From Streptomyces sp. V4I2 (GTDB lineage Bacteria > Actinomycetota > Actinomycetes > Streptomycetales > Streptomycetaceae), in assembly GCF_030817655.1 (NCBI RefSeq), contig NZ_JAUSZM010000003.1:8928001-8992000 (forward strand): a DNA stretch of 64,000 bases. Reading direction: 5' to 3'. Shown piece after piece: positions 36,033-46,425 of this stretch. The position numbers were made by a program, and so were the translations under genes. Every line of letters starts with the position of its first letter. Position 1 is the stretch's first letter. Under the pieces are notes generated by a model. That model was not told the DNA's origin and did no database searches. It saw nothing but the letters and a program-made list of their open reading frames with translations.

Positions 36033-37232
36033 ATGTTCGACTCCGTGCGCGACGACCTCCGCGCCACCCTCGACGAGATCCGCACCGCCGGTCTGCACAA
36101 GCCCGAGCGCGTGATCGGCAGCCCGCAGTCCGCGACCGTGAACGTCACCGGGGGCGGCCGCCCCGGCGAGGTGCTCAACTTCTGCGCCAACAACTACCTC
36201 GGCCTCGCCGACCACCCCGAGGTGATCGCCGCCGCCCACGAGGCACTGGACCGCTGGGGCTACGGCATGGCCTCCGTGCGCTTCATCTGCGGCACGCAGG
36301 AGGTGCACAAGGAGCTGGAGGCGCGGCTGTCCGCCTTCCTCGGCCAGGAGGACACGATCCTGTACTCCTCCTGCTTCGACGCCAACGGCGGTGTGTTCGA
36401 AACGCTGCTGGGCCCCGAGGACGCGGTGATCTCCGACGCGTTGAACCACGCCTCCATCATCGACGGCATCCGCCTGTCCAAGGCTCGCCGATTCCGCTAC
36501 GCCAACCGTGATCTGGCCGATCTGGAACGGCAGTTGAAGGAGGCCACCGAAGCGGGGGCCCGGCGCAAGCTGATCGTCACGGACGGCGTCTTCTCGATGG
36601 ACGGATATGTGGCCCCGCTGCGCGAGATCTGCGACCTCGCCGACCGCCACGACGCCATGGTCATGGTCGACGACTCCCATGCGGTCGGCTTCGTCGGCCC
36701 CGGCGGCCGCGGCACGCCCGAGCTGCACGGCGTCATGGACCGCGTCGACATCATCACCGGCACCCTCGGCAAGGCGCTCGGCGGTGCCTCGGGCGGTTAC
36801 GTCGCCGCCCGCGCCGAGATCGTCGCCCTGCTCCGCCAGCGCTCCCGGCCGTACCTCTTCTCCAACACGCTCGCCCCGGTGATCGCCGCCGCCTCCCTGA
36901 AGGTGCTCGACCTGCTCGAATCGGCGGACCACCTGCGGATCCGGCTGGCCGAGAACACCGCCCTGTTCCGCCGCCGGATGACCGAGGAGGGCTTCGACGT
37001 CCTGCCCGGCGACCACGCCATCGCACCCGTGATGATCGGCGACGCGGCGAAGGCGGCACGCCTTGCGGAACTGCTCCTGGAGCGCGGGGTGTACGTGATC
37101 GGCTTCTCGTATCCGGTGGTGCCGCAGGGGCAGGCACGCATCCGCGTGCAGCTGTCCGCGGCACACTCGACCGAGGACGTGAACCGGGCGGTCGACGCGT
37201 TCGTCGCGTCCCGCGCGGAGCTGGAGAGCTGA
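36033..37232 (+). CDS. kbl: 2-amino-3-ketobutyrate CoA ligase
   Basis: 399 codons from an ATG with AGGAG 7 nt upstream. It is an alpha-oxoamine synthase-family PLP enzyme: CANNYLGLADHPEV, MVMVDDSHAVGFVGPGGRG, and the Schiff-base lysine in GTLGKALGGASGG. It converts 2-amino-3-ketobutyrate and CoA to glycine and acetyl-CoA. It pairs with tdh for threonine breakdown. Confidence 0.95.
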   Translation: MFDSVRDDLRATLDEIRTAGLHKPERVIGSPQSATVNVTGGGRPGEVLNFCANNYLGLADHPEVIAAAHEALDRWGYGMASVRFICGTQEVHKELEARLSAFLGQEDTILYSSCFDANGGVFETLLGPEDAVISDALNHASIIDGIRLSKARRFRYANRDLADLERQLKEATEAGARRKLIVTDGVFSMDGYVAPLREICDLADRHDAMVMVDDSHAVGFVGPGGRGTPELHGVMDRVDIITGTLGKALGGASGGYVAARAEIVALLRQRSRPYLFSNTLAPVIAAASLKVLDLLESADHLRIRLAENTALFRRRMTEEGFDVLPGDHAIAPVMIGDAAKAARLAELLLERGVYVIGFSYPVVPQGQARIRVQLSAAHSTEDVNRAVDAFVASRAELES

Positions 37233-37263
37233 GCAGCCCGGACATATTGCGATAATCGTTCGC

Positions 37264-38166
37264 ATGATCGAAGCGCGGCGGCTCCACATCCTCCGTGCGG
37301 TGGCCGACCACCGCACGGTGACCGCGGCTGCCGCCGCGCTGTACCTCACGCCCTCGGCGGTCTCGCAGCAGCTGACCGCCCTGGAGCAGGAGACCGGCCA
37401 CCGGCTGGTCGAGCGCGGCGCCAAGGGCGTACGGCTGACCCCGGCCGGCGAGATCCTGCTCAGCCACACCCACGTGGTCCTCGCCCAGCTGGAGCGGGCC
37501 GAGGCGGAGCTCGCCGCCTACGGCTCGGGCGCCGCCGGCACCGTCACCGTCGCCTCCTTCGCCACCGGCATCGCCCTGGTCGTGGCGCCCGCGGTGGCCC
37601 GCCTCGCCCAGTCGGCGCCCGGCATCCACCTCCGCGTCCAGGACGCCGAGGGCGACGCCAGCCTGCCGATGGTCCTCGACCGGCAGGTCGACGTCGCCGT
37701 GGCCGTCGAGTACCGCGGGGCGCCGCCCGCCGACGACCCCCGGCTGACCCACGTACCGCTCTACGCCGAGCCCTTCGATGCGGTGGTCCCCGTCACCCAC
37801 CGCCTCGCCGACGCCGACGAGGTGCCCCTCGCCGACCTGGCCAAGGACCCGTGGATCGGCCCCTACCCCGGCAACCCCTGTCACGACGTGGTCGTCCTCG
37901 CCTGCGAGAGCGCTGGCTTCCAGCCCCGCCTCGAACACTCCTCGGACGACTTCCGCGCGGTCGTGGCCCTGGCCTCCGCCGACGCGGGCGTGGCGCTCGT
38001 ACCGCGCTCGGCGCTCATCGGCATGGACCTCGCCGGTGTGGTCGTACGGCCCGTCGACGGTGTCGCGCCCACCCGCCGGGTCTTCGCGGCCGTCCGTCGG
38101 GGAGCCGAGGAGCACCCGCTGATCCGGCCGGTCCTCGACGCGCTCGGCGAAGCCGCCCAGGGGTAG
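37264..38166 (+). CDS. LysR family transcriptional regulator
   Basis: 300 codons. The winged helix-turn-helix covers residues 3-60 (AAAALYLTPSAVSQQLTALEQE). A LysR substrate-binding domain follows. It is 31 nt after kbl and 36 nt before the radical SAM gene, all on one strand, so its target could be either tdh-kbl or the radical SAM gene. Autoregulation cannot be judged. Confidence 0.9.
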   Translation: MIEARRLHILRAVADHRTVTAAAAALYLTPSAVSQQLTALEQETGHRLVERGAKGVRLTPAGEILLSHTHVVLAQLERAEAELAAYGSGAAGTVTVASFATGIALVVAPAVARLAQSAPGIHLRVQDAEGDASLPMVLDRQVDVAVAVEYRGAPPADDPRLTHVPLYAEPFDAVVPVTHRLADADEVPLADLAKDPWIGPYPGNPCHDVVVLACESAGFQPRLEHSSDDFRAVVALASADAGVALVPRSALIGMDLAGVVVRPVDGVAPTRRVFAAVRRGAEEHPLIRPVLDALGEAAQG

Positions 38167-38202
38167 GGAACCGGCCACGGGTCGAACGCTGTCTGGATTG
38201 TC

Positions 38203-39576
38203 ATGCGTGTGACGATGATCCTTCCGGCCCTGACCGAGGCGACGAGCCCGCTGTTCCGGCCCATCAAGTACTCGCTGTTCCCGCCGCTCGGCCTCGCCAC
38301 CCTGGCCGGCTACCTGGACCCCGACGACGAGGTCACGCTCCACGACGAACACGTGGAGCGCCTCGACCTCGAAGCCCTCGACACCCCCGACCTGCTGGTC
38401 GTCCAGCCGTACATCACCTCGGCCCGCCGCAGCTACGAGATAGCCGACCACTTCCGCGCCCGGGGCGTCCACGTCGCCATGGGCGGCCTGCACGTCACCT
38501 CGCTCCCCGACGAGGCGGCCGCTCACGCCGACACGATCTTCACCGGCCCCGGTGAGGACGTCTGGCCGCTGTTCCTGAAGGACTTCCGCGACGGCGTGCC
38601 CGCCCGGCGCTACGACTCGACGCTGCGCACCCTGGCCGGACTGCCGCCCATCAGAAGGGACCTGATCAAGCGTCACCTCTATCTCGTGCCCAACTCGATC
38701 GTGGTGTCGCGCGGTTGCCCGCACCACTGCGACTTCTGCTACAAGGACGCCTTCTTCGAGGGCGGCAAGTCCTTCTACACCCAGGCCGTCGACGACGCCC
38801 TCGCCGAGATCGACCGCCTGCCCGGCCGCCACCTCTACTTCCTCGACGACCATCTGCTCGGCAACAGACGGTTCGCGGAGGCCCTTTTCGAGGGCATGAA
38901 GGGAATGGGGCGGCTGTGGCAGGCGGCCGGCACGGTCAACTCCGTGCTGAAACCGGACCTGTTGGAGCGTGCGGTGGAGGCCGGGCTGCGCAGCCTGTTC
39001 GTGGGCTTCGAGACCGTCAACGACGCGAACCTCGCCGAGCGCCGCAAGAACCAGAACATCGGCACGGACTACGCGGCGGCGGTACGGCGGCTGCACGACA
39101 CCGGGGTCATGGTCAACGCCAGCTTCGTCTTCGGGCTCGACCAGGACGGTCCCGACGTCTTCGACCGCACCGTGGAGTGGGCCGTGACGCAGGGCATCGA
39201 GACGGCGACCTTCCACATCATGACGCCGTACCCGTCGACCGGACTGTGGAAGCAGCTGGAGTCCGAGAACCGCATCGTGCACCGCGACTGGGACCTCTAC
39301 GACACCCGGCATGTCGTCTACGAGCCCAGGAACATGACCCCCCGCCAGCTGGAGGACGGCTACTGGCGGGCGTACCGCGACTTCTACCGCTGGTCCAACA
39401 TCTGGCGGGGGTCGGCGGCCCAGCCGGGACCGCACGAGCGGATGCGGCACCTCGCGTACTCCGGCGGCTGGAAGAAGTTCGAGCCCGCGTGGGACCTGCT
39501 GATCCGGTCGAAACGGGTGGTGCGGGCCCTGCCGGCGCTGGAACGGACGCTGGCGGCGTTCGGGGGACGGGAGTAA
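38203..39576 (+). CDS. B12-binding-domain radical SAM protein
   Basis: 457 codons. The N-terminal about 150 residues look like a cobalamin-binding Rossmann domain (FPPLGLATLAGYL...). Radical SAM cysteines are C172-C176-C179 in SRGCPHHCDFCYKD. The HLYFLDDHLLGN and SLFVGFETVND segments are typical of the BchE/MiaB-like class. A DUF4070-like C-terminus follows. No natural-product genes are adjacent, so substrate and reaction (methylation, cyclisation or other) are unknown. Confidence 0.87.
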   Translation: MRVTMILPALTEATSPLFRPIKYSLFPPLGLATLAGYLDPDDEVTLHDEHVERLDLEALDTPDLLVVQPYITSARRSYEIADHFRARGVHVAMGGLHVTSLPDEAAAHADTIFTGPGEDVWPLFLKDFRDGVPARRYDSTLRTLAGLPPIRRDLIKRHLYLVPNSIVVSRGCPHHCDFCYKDAFFEGGKSFYTQAVDDALAEIDRLPGRHLYFLDDHLLGNRRFAEALFEGMKGMGRLWQAAGTVNSVLKPDLLERAVEAGLRSLFVGFETVNDANLAERRKNQNIGTDYAAAVRRLHDTGVMVNASFVFGLDQDGPDVFDRTVEWAVTQGIETATFHIMTPYPSTGLWKQLESENRIVHRDWDLYDTRHVVYEPRNMTPRQLEDGYWRAYRDFYRWSNIWRGSAAQPGPHERMRHLAYSGGWKKFEPAWDLLIRSKRVVRALPALERTLAAFGGRE

Positions 39577-39587
39577 CCGTTTCGTCT

Positions 39588-39622
39588 GTTTCATATTCGG
39601 GCTAGAATCCCGAATATGAAAC
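39588..39622 (+). promoter_or_regulatory. Promoter inside a perfect 14-bp inverted repeat; probably leaderless XRE gene
   Basis: Arms GTTTCATATTCGGG and CCCGAATATGAAAC are exactly complementary around a 7-nt spacer. The spacer carries TAGAAT (39603-39608), a good -10 box. Transcription would begin about 7 nt later at the ATG (39616), which lies in the right arm. Binding of the encoded XRE protein would block its own promoter. Confidence 0.8.
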
Positions 39623-40197
39623 AAGGGATGGAGATCGGACCTGACCCCGTCGACGCCCGGCTCGGCGTCCGTCTGGCCGAGCTGAGGGCCGAACACGGCT
39701 GGTCACTGGGGGAGTTGGCGGAGCGCAGCGGGGTGAGCAAGTCGACCCTGTCCCGGGCCGAGCGGGCGGAGATCAGCCCCACGGCCTCGCTGCTGAACCG
39801 GCTGTGCGGTGTCTACGGGCGGACGATGTCCCAGCTGCTCAGCGAGGTCGAAGCCGAGCCGGCGCTCCTGGTCAGGGCCGCCGACCAGCCGGTGTGGGAG
39901 GACCGGGCCTCCGGCTTCGTACGACGCTCCGTGTCCCCGCCGCACTCCGGGCTGCGCGGCGAACTCGTCGAGGGGCGGCTCGCCCCGGGCGCCGACATCG
40001 CCTACGACCGGCCGCCCGTGCCCGGCCTGGAGCAGCACATCTGGGTCCTCGAAGGGGTCCTCGACGTGACGGCACAGGACACCGACCACCACCTCGACGC
40101 CGGTGACTGCCTGCGGCTGCGGGTGTGGGGGCCGACGCGGTTCCGCTGCCCGGGCCCCGAGCGGGTGCGATACGCGCTGGCGGTGGTGCTGCCGTGA
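39616..40197 (+). CDS. XRE family regulator with cupin sensor domain
   Basis: 193 codons from an ATG that is probably the first base of the mRNA. An HTH_3 domain lies at about residues 13-69 (LAERSGVSKSTLSRAERAEISPT). A cupin follows at 110-190 (GLEQHIWVLEGVLDVTAQD). The overlapping GTGA start of the GNAT gene makes a two-gene unit. It probably represses itself and the acetyltransferase until a ligand binds the cupin. Confidence 0.92.
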   Translation: MKQGMEIGPDPVDARLGVRLAELRAEHGWSLGELAERSGVSKSTLSRAERAEISPTASLLNRLCGVYGRTMSQLLSEVEAEPALLVRAADQPVWEDRASGFVRRSVSPPHSGLRGELVEGRLAPGADIAYDRPPVPGLEQHIWVLEGVLDVTAQDTDHHLDAGDCLRLRVWGPTRFRCPGPERVRYALAVVLP

Positions 40198-40745
40198 TCG
40201 TGTGCCGACTGGACGGCACTCAAGTGCTCGACTGTGTCGACGCGTTGGCCGACCTGCTGGTCGACACCGTGGACGGCGGCGCCTCGGTGGGCTTCCTCGC
40301 GCCGCTCGACCCGGCGGTGGCGGCGTCCTGGTGGAAGGAGCGGGCGGCGGGCGTGGCTGCCCGGCAGCTCGCCGTGTGGGTCGCACGGGACGGCGACCGG
40401 ACGGTCGGCACCGTCAGCCTGGCCTTCCCCGACAGACCCAACAGCCGCCATCGCGCCGAGCTGGTCAAGCTGATGGTCCACCGGGACGCCCGCGGGCGGG
40501 GCCTCGGCCGCAGCCTGCTCGCGACCGCCGAGGAGGCGGCCGTCGCCGCGGGCGTCACCCTGCTCCACCTCGACACGGAGACCGACAGCCCGGCCGAGCG
40601 TCTCTACACGACCGCCGGGTGGACGCGGGCCGGAGTGATCCCCGACTACGCGGCCGACCCGGCCGGGGTGCTGCGGCCGACGACGCTCTACTACAAACGC
40701 GTGGGGGCGGGCTCAGGAGGCGGAGTCGAGGCTCTCACCAGGTGA
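40194..40745 (+). CDS. GNAT family N-acetyltransferase
   Basis: 183 codons from the GTG overlapping the regulator stop. The acetyl-CoA-binding loop is RDARGRGLGRSLL, followed by LLHLDTETDSPAERLYTTAGW. XRE-cupin plus GNAT pairs are frequent in actinomycetes and may modify a small amine or antibiotic. The substrate is unknown. Confidence 0.9.
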   Translation: MIVCRLDGTQVLDCVDALADLLVDTVDGGASVGFLAPLDPAVAASWWKERAAGVAARQLAVWVARDGDRTVGTVSLAFPDRPNSRHRAELVKLMVHRDARGRGLGRSLLATAEEAAVAAGVTLLHLDTETDSPAERLYTTAGWTRAGVIPDYAADPAGVLRPTTLYYKRVGAGSGGGVEALTR

Positions 40746-40775
40746 TTGTCAGTGGGAGCCATTACGGTGCCTGTC

Positions 40776-41135
40776 ATGCCGGACGCCGAAGACGTACGCC
40801 GAATCGCCCTGTCCCTGCCGGACACGACGGAGAAGATCGCCTGGAGCATGCCCACGTTCCGGGTCGCGGGGAAGATGTTCGCCACGCTGCCCGAGGACGA
40901 GACCTCCCTCGCCGTGCGCTGCCCCAAGGAGGAGCGCGACGAACTGGTGCTGGCCGAGCCGGAGAAGTTCTGGATCGCCGACCACGAGGCGCAGTTCGCC
41001 TGGGTGCGGGCCCGCCTCGCCGCCGTGGAGGACGAGGACGAGCTGCGTGACATCCTCGCCGACTCCTGGCGCCAGGCGGCACCGACCCGACTGCTCGACG
41101 CCCACCCGGAGTTGGGGCTGCCGACCGCGGAGTGA
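40776..41135 (+). CDS. MmcQ/YjbR family protein
   Basis: 119 codons from ATG 40776. The CyaY-like YjbR domain starts EDVRRIALSLPDTTEKIAW and includes RVAGKMFATL and RCPKEERDEL. The family has a DNA-binding-like double wing with no settled function. It is followed 47 nt later by a strong hairpin. Confidence 0.85.
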   Translation: MPDAEDVRRIALSLPDTTEKIAWSMPTFRVAGKMFATLPEDETSLAVRCPKEERDELVLAEPEKFWIADHEAQFAWVRARLAAVEDEDELRDILADSWRQAAPTRLLDAHPELGLPTAE

Positions 41136-41182
41136 AATCCCCTCGGGCGTTGTCAGTGCCGCGTGCCATGATCCGAAGCCAA

Positions 41183-41219
41183 CGTGGGAGCCGGGGCGGA
41201 GGGGGCTTCGGCTCCCACG
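41183..41219 (+). terminator. Hairpin between the YjbR and MFS genes
   Basis: A perfect 11-bp stem (CGTGGGAGCCG with CGGCTCCCACG) has a 15-nt loop. Confidence 0.7.
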
Positions 41220-41267
41220 GATGGACGAGGGACCGGCAGGGCCGGCGGGCGAGGGGTGCGCTGAGGG

Positions 41268-42614
41268 ATGACGGGCACGGCAGGGGCGACGGGCGCGGCG
41301 TCGCGGAAGGGCTCGCGGTCGCTCTGGTCGCGGGACTTCGCGCTGTTCTTCGCCGCCCGGGCCGTCGCCCGGCTCGGCGACACCATGCTGCCCGTCGCCC
41401 TCGCCGCGGGCCTGCTCCAGCACGGGTACGGAGCGGGTGCCGTGGGCCTCGCCATGGCCTCGACGGCCGCCGCCTTCGCCGGTCTCGTCGTCTTCGGCGG
41501 GGTCATCGCCGACCGATTCAGCACCCGCAGACTGATGATCGGCGCCGACCTGGTGCGACTCGGCACCCAGGCCCTGGCCGCCGCGCTCTTCTACTCCGGA
41601 CACGTGGTGCTCTGGGAGATCTGCGCGATCGGCTTCGTCAACGGCGTCGCGGGTGCCGTGTTCCAGCCCGGCGTCGCCAGCACGGTGCCCCGGCTCGCCG
41701 CCGACGTCCAGGGCGCGAACGGCGCCATACGCATCGCCGAGTCCGTCGCCCAGCTCGCCGGCCCCGCGGCGGCGGGCGTACTCGTCGGACTCGCCTCGCC
41801 CGGCGGCGTCTTCGTGGCCCACGCGGCCACGTACGCGGTGAGTGCCCTGTGTCTCCTGCTGATGCGCCTGCCGCCGCTCACCCCGGGCAGTCACATGACG
41901 GGACGCGGCGGCAGCGCCTTCAGGGCCGATCTCTTCGAAGGCTGGCGGGAGTTCAGATCGCGCACCTGGCTGTGGGCCGTCATCGCCGTCTGGTGCCTCT
42001 ACATGATCGCGGTGTGGGGCCCGACAGTCCCGCTGGTGGCGACGGAGGTGGTGCAGGAGTACGGCCCGGGCGCCTACGGCCTGATCAACTCCGCCCTCGG
42101 CGCCGGCACCGTCGTCGGCGGGTTCCTCGCCCTGCGCCTGCGTCCCCGCCGTATGCTCCGCGCCGGCGCGCTCTCCCTCTTCGGCTTCGTCGGCTTCCCG
42201 GCGACGGTGGGCGCCGGCCTCGGCATACCGGCCATGGCCGTCGGCGCCGCCGTCGCCGGGGCCGGGATGTCCTTCTGGGGCGTGATGTGGGCGACCAGCG
42301 TGCAGACCCAGGTCCCGCCCGACGTCCTCAACCGCATCCACGCGTACGACGTGGCCGGCTCCCTCGCGATGATGCCGGTCGGCCAGGCCCTCGCCGGCCC
42401 GGCGGCCGGGCTGCTCGGCGCCGACCAGGTGCTGCTGGTCGCCGGGGCGATGAGCTTCGTGGTCGCGGGTGCGCTGCTCGCCGTGCCGGCGATACGGGAC
42501 CTGGTGCGGGTCGATCCACCGACGGCGGGTTCGGCGACGGCGGGTCCGGCGACGGCGGGTCCGGCGACGGTGACGGGTTCGCGTGAGCCGGCGCGGCAGA
42601 CCGAGCGCGGCTGA
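41268..42614 (+). CDS. Major facilitator superfamily transporter (macrolide-efflux-like MFS_3)
   Basis: 448 codons from an ATG with GAGGG upstream. Twelve hydrophobic segments are expected. The N-terminal LWSRDFALFFAARAVARLGD and the cytoplasmic loop ADRFSTRRLMIGADLVRLG fit the EntS/MefA-like branch. The C-terminus ends with three TAG(S/P)A repeats (42522-42566). Probably a drug or siderophore exporter. The substrate is unknown. Confidence 0.88.
   Translation: MTGTAGATGAASRKGSRSLWSRDFALFFAARAVARLGDTMLPVALAAGLLQHGYGAGAVGLAMASTAAAFAGLVVFGGVIADRFSTRRLMIGADLVRLGTQALAAALFYSGHVVLWEICAIGFVNGVAGAVFQPGVASTVPRLAADVQGANGAIRIAESVAQLAGPAAAGVLVGLASPGGVFVAHAATYAVSALCLLLMRLPPLTPGSHMTGRGGSAFRADLFEGWREFRSRTWLWAVIAVWCLYMIAVWGPTVPLVATEVVQEYGPGAYGLINSALGAGTVVGGFLALRLRPRRMLRAGALSLFGFVGFPATVGAGLGIPAMAVGAAVAGAGMSFWGVMWATSVQTQVPPDVLNRIHAYDVAGSLAMMPVGQALAGPAAGLLGADQVLLVAGAMSFVVAGALLAVPAIRDLVRVDPPTAGSATAGPATAGPATVTGSREPARQTERG
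42522..42566 (+). repeat. Three 15-bp repeats at the 3-prime end of the MFS gene
   Basis: In-frame units ACGGCGGGT(T/C)CGGCG encode TAGSA, TAGPA, TAGPA. Confidence 0.85.
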
Positions 42615-42674
42615 CCGGGCACTGCTGACGGGTGGACCACCGGCCTCAGAGAAAAGGTGAGTTGCCGCCCCGCC

Positions 42675-43592
42675 TCACGAACCCCCGCCACCCGCACCCG
42701 CCACGAACCCGCCGATCCGCTCCCGCAGGGACCGCGCGTCGAGGCCGTGCGCGGCGGCGTGTTCCTCCACGCGGCCGTAGCGCCGCAGCTCACGGCGGCC
42801 CACGCCGAGGCCCAGCACCCGGTGGGGTACGTGGGCGAGGGCGTCGTTCGCCGCCGCGGTCGACGTGCCCGCGAGGTACGGCTCGACGAGCACGACGTCG
42901 GCTCCGGCCGTCGCCGTGGCCCGGCGCAGAGCGGCCGCGTCGAAGGGCCGTACGGTCGTCGCGTACAGCACCATCACGTCCAGGCCCTCCACGGCGGCGA
43001 GCACCGCGTCCAGCATGGGCCCGACGGCGACGACCACGCCCGAACGGCCCTCGCGGACGGCGCGGAAGTGCTCCCCGTCGACCGGGAGCGCGTCCCGGTT
43101 GGCCTGCACGGACAGCCGTACGTACACCTTGTCGTCGCCCGCGGCGACGGCGTGCCGCAGCAGGGTCTCGGCCTCGTCCGGATGCCCCGGCACATGCACG
43201 GTCCAGCCGTCGAGGGTGTCGAGCAGCGCCACGTCCCCGGGGGCCATGTGGGTGTACCCGCCCGCGGGCCAGTCGAAGGACGCGGCGGCGCTCACCAGCA
43301 CCGCCCCGACGTCCTGATGGCCGAGATCCAGCTTGACCTGCTCGAAGGGCCGCTCGACGAGGAAGCTCGCGAAGGTGTGCACGACGGGCCGCAGCCCGGT
43401 CAGGGCCATTCCCGCGGCCACACCGACGAGCAGCTGCTCGCGGATGCCGACGTTGACCACCCGGTCCGGGTGCCGGTGCCACGCCTCGGTGAAGGCGTCC
43501 CTGCCGATCTCGGCGAGGACGACCGCGACGCGCGGATCCTCGTCGAGCAGGCGCGAGACGACGGGGGCGAGACGGTCACGCATGGTGTCCAT
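42675..43592 (-). CDS. Transketolase, C-terminal subunit
   Basis: 305 codons. It contains the pyrimidine-binding domain (RVVNVGIREQLLVGVAAGMAL, with the catalytic Glu in REQ) and the C-terminal domain (VLYATTVRPFDAAAL). It is half of a split transketolase. The partner, with the diphosphate-binding domain, lies 42 nt upstream. Split enzymes of this kind often act on non-standard sugar phosphates. Confidence 0.9.
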   Translation of the reverse strand: MDTMRDRLAPVVSRLLDEDPRVAVVLAEIGRDAFTEAWHRHPDRVVNVGIREQLLVGVAAGMALTGLRPVVHTFASFLVERPFEQVKLDLGHQDVGAVLVSAAASFDWPAGGYTHMAPGDVALLDTLDGWTVHVPGHPDEAETLLRHAVAAGDDKVYVRLSVQANRDALPVDGEHFRAVREGRSGVVVAVGPMLDAVLAAVEGLDVMVLYATTVRPFDAAALRRATATAGADVVLVEPYLAGTSTAAANDALAHVPHRVLGLGVGRRELRRYGRVEEHAAAHGLDARSLRERIGGFVAGAGGGGS

Positions 43593-43634
43593 GGAGGTTC
43601 GGGCCTTTCCGGAGGTGTCAGAAGCGGCGGACGA

Positions 43635-44342
43635 TCAGGCGGACTTGGGCTCGACCCGGGCCACGACCAAGTGCGGTCGGCCCGGGTGCGGAGCGGTGAA
43701 CGCGGCGTACAGCGCCTCGTGGTCACGGCCGTCGACCGTGACGGCGGACCAGCCGGCCGCCTCGAAACGGGCGGCGATGCCGCCGGGCCGGGCGTGACTG
43801 GCGGAGGCGTTGTCGATCACGACGGTGTGCAGCCGGTCCAGCCCGGCGGGCCCGGCGAAGGCGATCGCCTCGTGGTTGCTGCCCTCGTCCAGCTCGGCAT
43901 CCCCGACCACCACCCACACCCGGGGCGCGTCGAGGCCCTGGGCGCGCAGCCCCAGCGCCGTGCCCACGGCGATCGGCAGCCCGTGTCCCAGTGACCCGCT
44001 GCCGATCTCGGCCCCCGGCACGAGCACCCGGTCGGGATGGTGGCCGAGCGGCGAGTCGTACGCGCCGAAGCCCGGCAGCCAGTCCACGGGTACGAAGCCC
44101 TTGGCCGCCAGCACCGCGTAGTACGCCATCGGCCCGTGCCCCTTGGACAGCAGGAACCGGTCCCGCCCCGGATCGTCCGCCCGCTCGGGCGCGACCCGCA
44201 GCACCCGGTCGTACAGGACCCACAGCGCGTCCAGCGTGGACGTCGCCGCCGGACCGTGCTTCTCGTCGCCCGTCATCAGTCCCATGAGCCGGGACAAGTC
44301 GCCGTACCCGTAGGTACGGCCGCGTTCCTCGGTGATCGTCAT
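43635..44342 (-). CDS. Transketolase, N-terminal subunit
   Basis: 235 codons from ATG 44342. The thiamine diphosphate motif GDAELDEGSNHEAIAFA is the GDG-x-NN equivalent, with D and N residues placed as in 1-deoxyxylulose-synthase-like and transketolase N-subunits. GSLGHGLPIAVGTALG is conserved. It is first in a two-gene operon. A MerR-type dyad lies in the promoter, and the start codon is probably at the 5-prime end of the mRNA. Confidence 0.9.
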   Translation of the reverse strand: MTITEERGRTYGYGDLSRLMGLMTGDEKHGPAATSTLDALWVLYDRVLRVAPERADDPGRDRFLLSKGHGPMAYYAVLAAKGFVPVDWLPGFGAYDSPLGHHPDRVLVPGAEIGSGSLGHGLPIAVGTALGLRAQGLDAPRVWVVVGDAELDEGSNHEAIAFAGPAGLDRLHTVVIDNASASHARPGGIAARFEAAGWSAVTVDGRDHEALYAAFTAPHPGRPHLVVARVEPKSA

Positions 44343-44349
44343 GTGAACG

Positions 44350-44380
44350 ATCGTGCAACCTCGAGCAAGGTTGAGGTCAA
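44350..44380 (-). promoter_or_regulatory. MerR-type promoter with a 19-bp spacer upstream of the split transketolase
   Basis: On the minus strand, TTGACC (44375-44380) and a weak -10 CACGAT (44350-44355) are separated by 19 nt that hold the dyad CAACCT-N6-AGGTTG (44356-44373). A dyad centred in an over-long spacer is the hallmark of MerR-family activated promoters. The start ATG is 8 nt beyond the -10. Confidence 0.6.
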
Positions 44381-44476
44381 GTGTGTCCGCGGATAAACGA
44401 GTGCGCGACCACGGACCCGAGTGCGGTATTGTTTCCATGCGTGTTCGGCCAGGGGAAATCCCAGGTCAGACGGCAC

Positions 44477-45982
<1,506 letters not shown>

Positions 45983-46039
45983 GGGGATCGCCTCCAGGGC
46001 GCGGAGGAAGGGCCGACTCTCCCAGTTTCGTGCGACCAC

Positions 46040-46425
46040 ATGCGACCACCACGTCCGCGATGCCAGCCGCGACCAGCGCGTTTCCCCTGACTCGGCACCA
46101 AGGGCGGCGGCTCGGAAGCCTTCACGTGGATCACCTCTTTCACCTGACTGACCTTGATCACCAAAGGGTCAGTCGAAGGTCACAAGTGGGTTAGATTCGA
46201 GCGGCGCCGAGAGGCTGAGGAAGATGAGAGTGACGGTTCAGGGGAGCAAGACGCCGCCAGTGGTGGCGTAGAGCGCGAGGCAGACGCGGGCCCGGATGTC
46301 GCGGACGCGGCAGGACTGTCGGCGGAACCCGCCCCGGACGATCAACTTGGAACCTGCTGACATGGTCATGGGTTCGGGACGCCAACGCTATCGTGGAGGT
46401 ACGGCGCGGTGGAGAGGAAGCGGCC
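46040..46425. other. Divergent gap between integrase and antitoxin
   Basis: No supported gene; in particular no excisionase-like helix-turn-helix ORF precedes the integrase. It contains an inverted repeat GACTGACC-N13-GGTCAGTC (46146-46153 and 46167-46174) around a central TGATCA. This is a likely binding site controlling the integrase promoter or excision. Confidence 0.5.
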
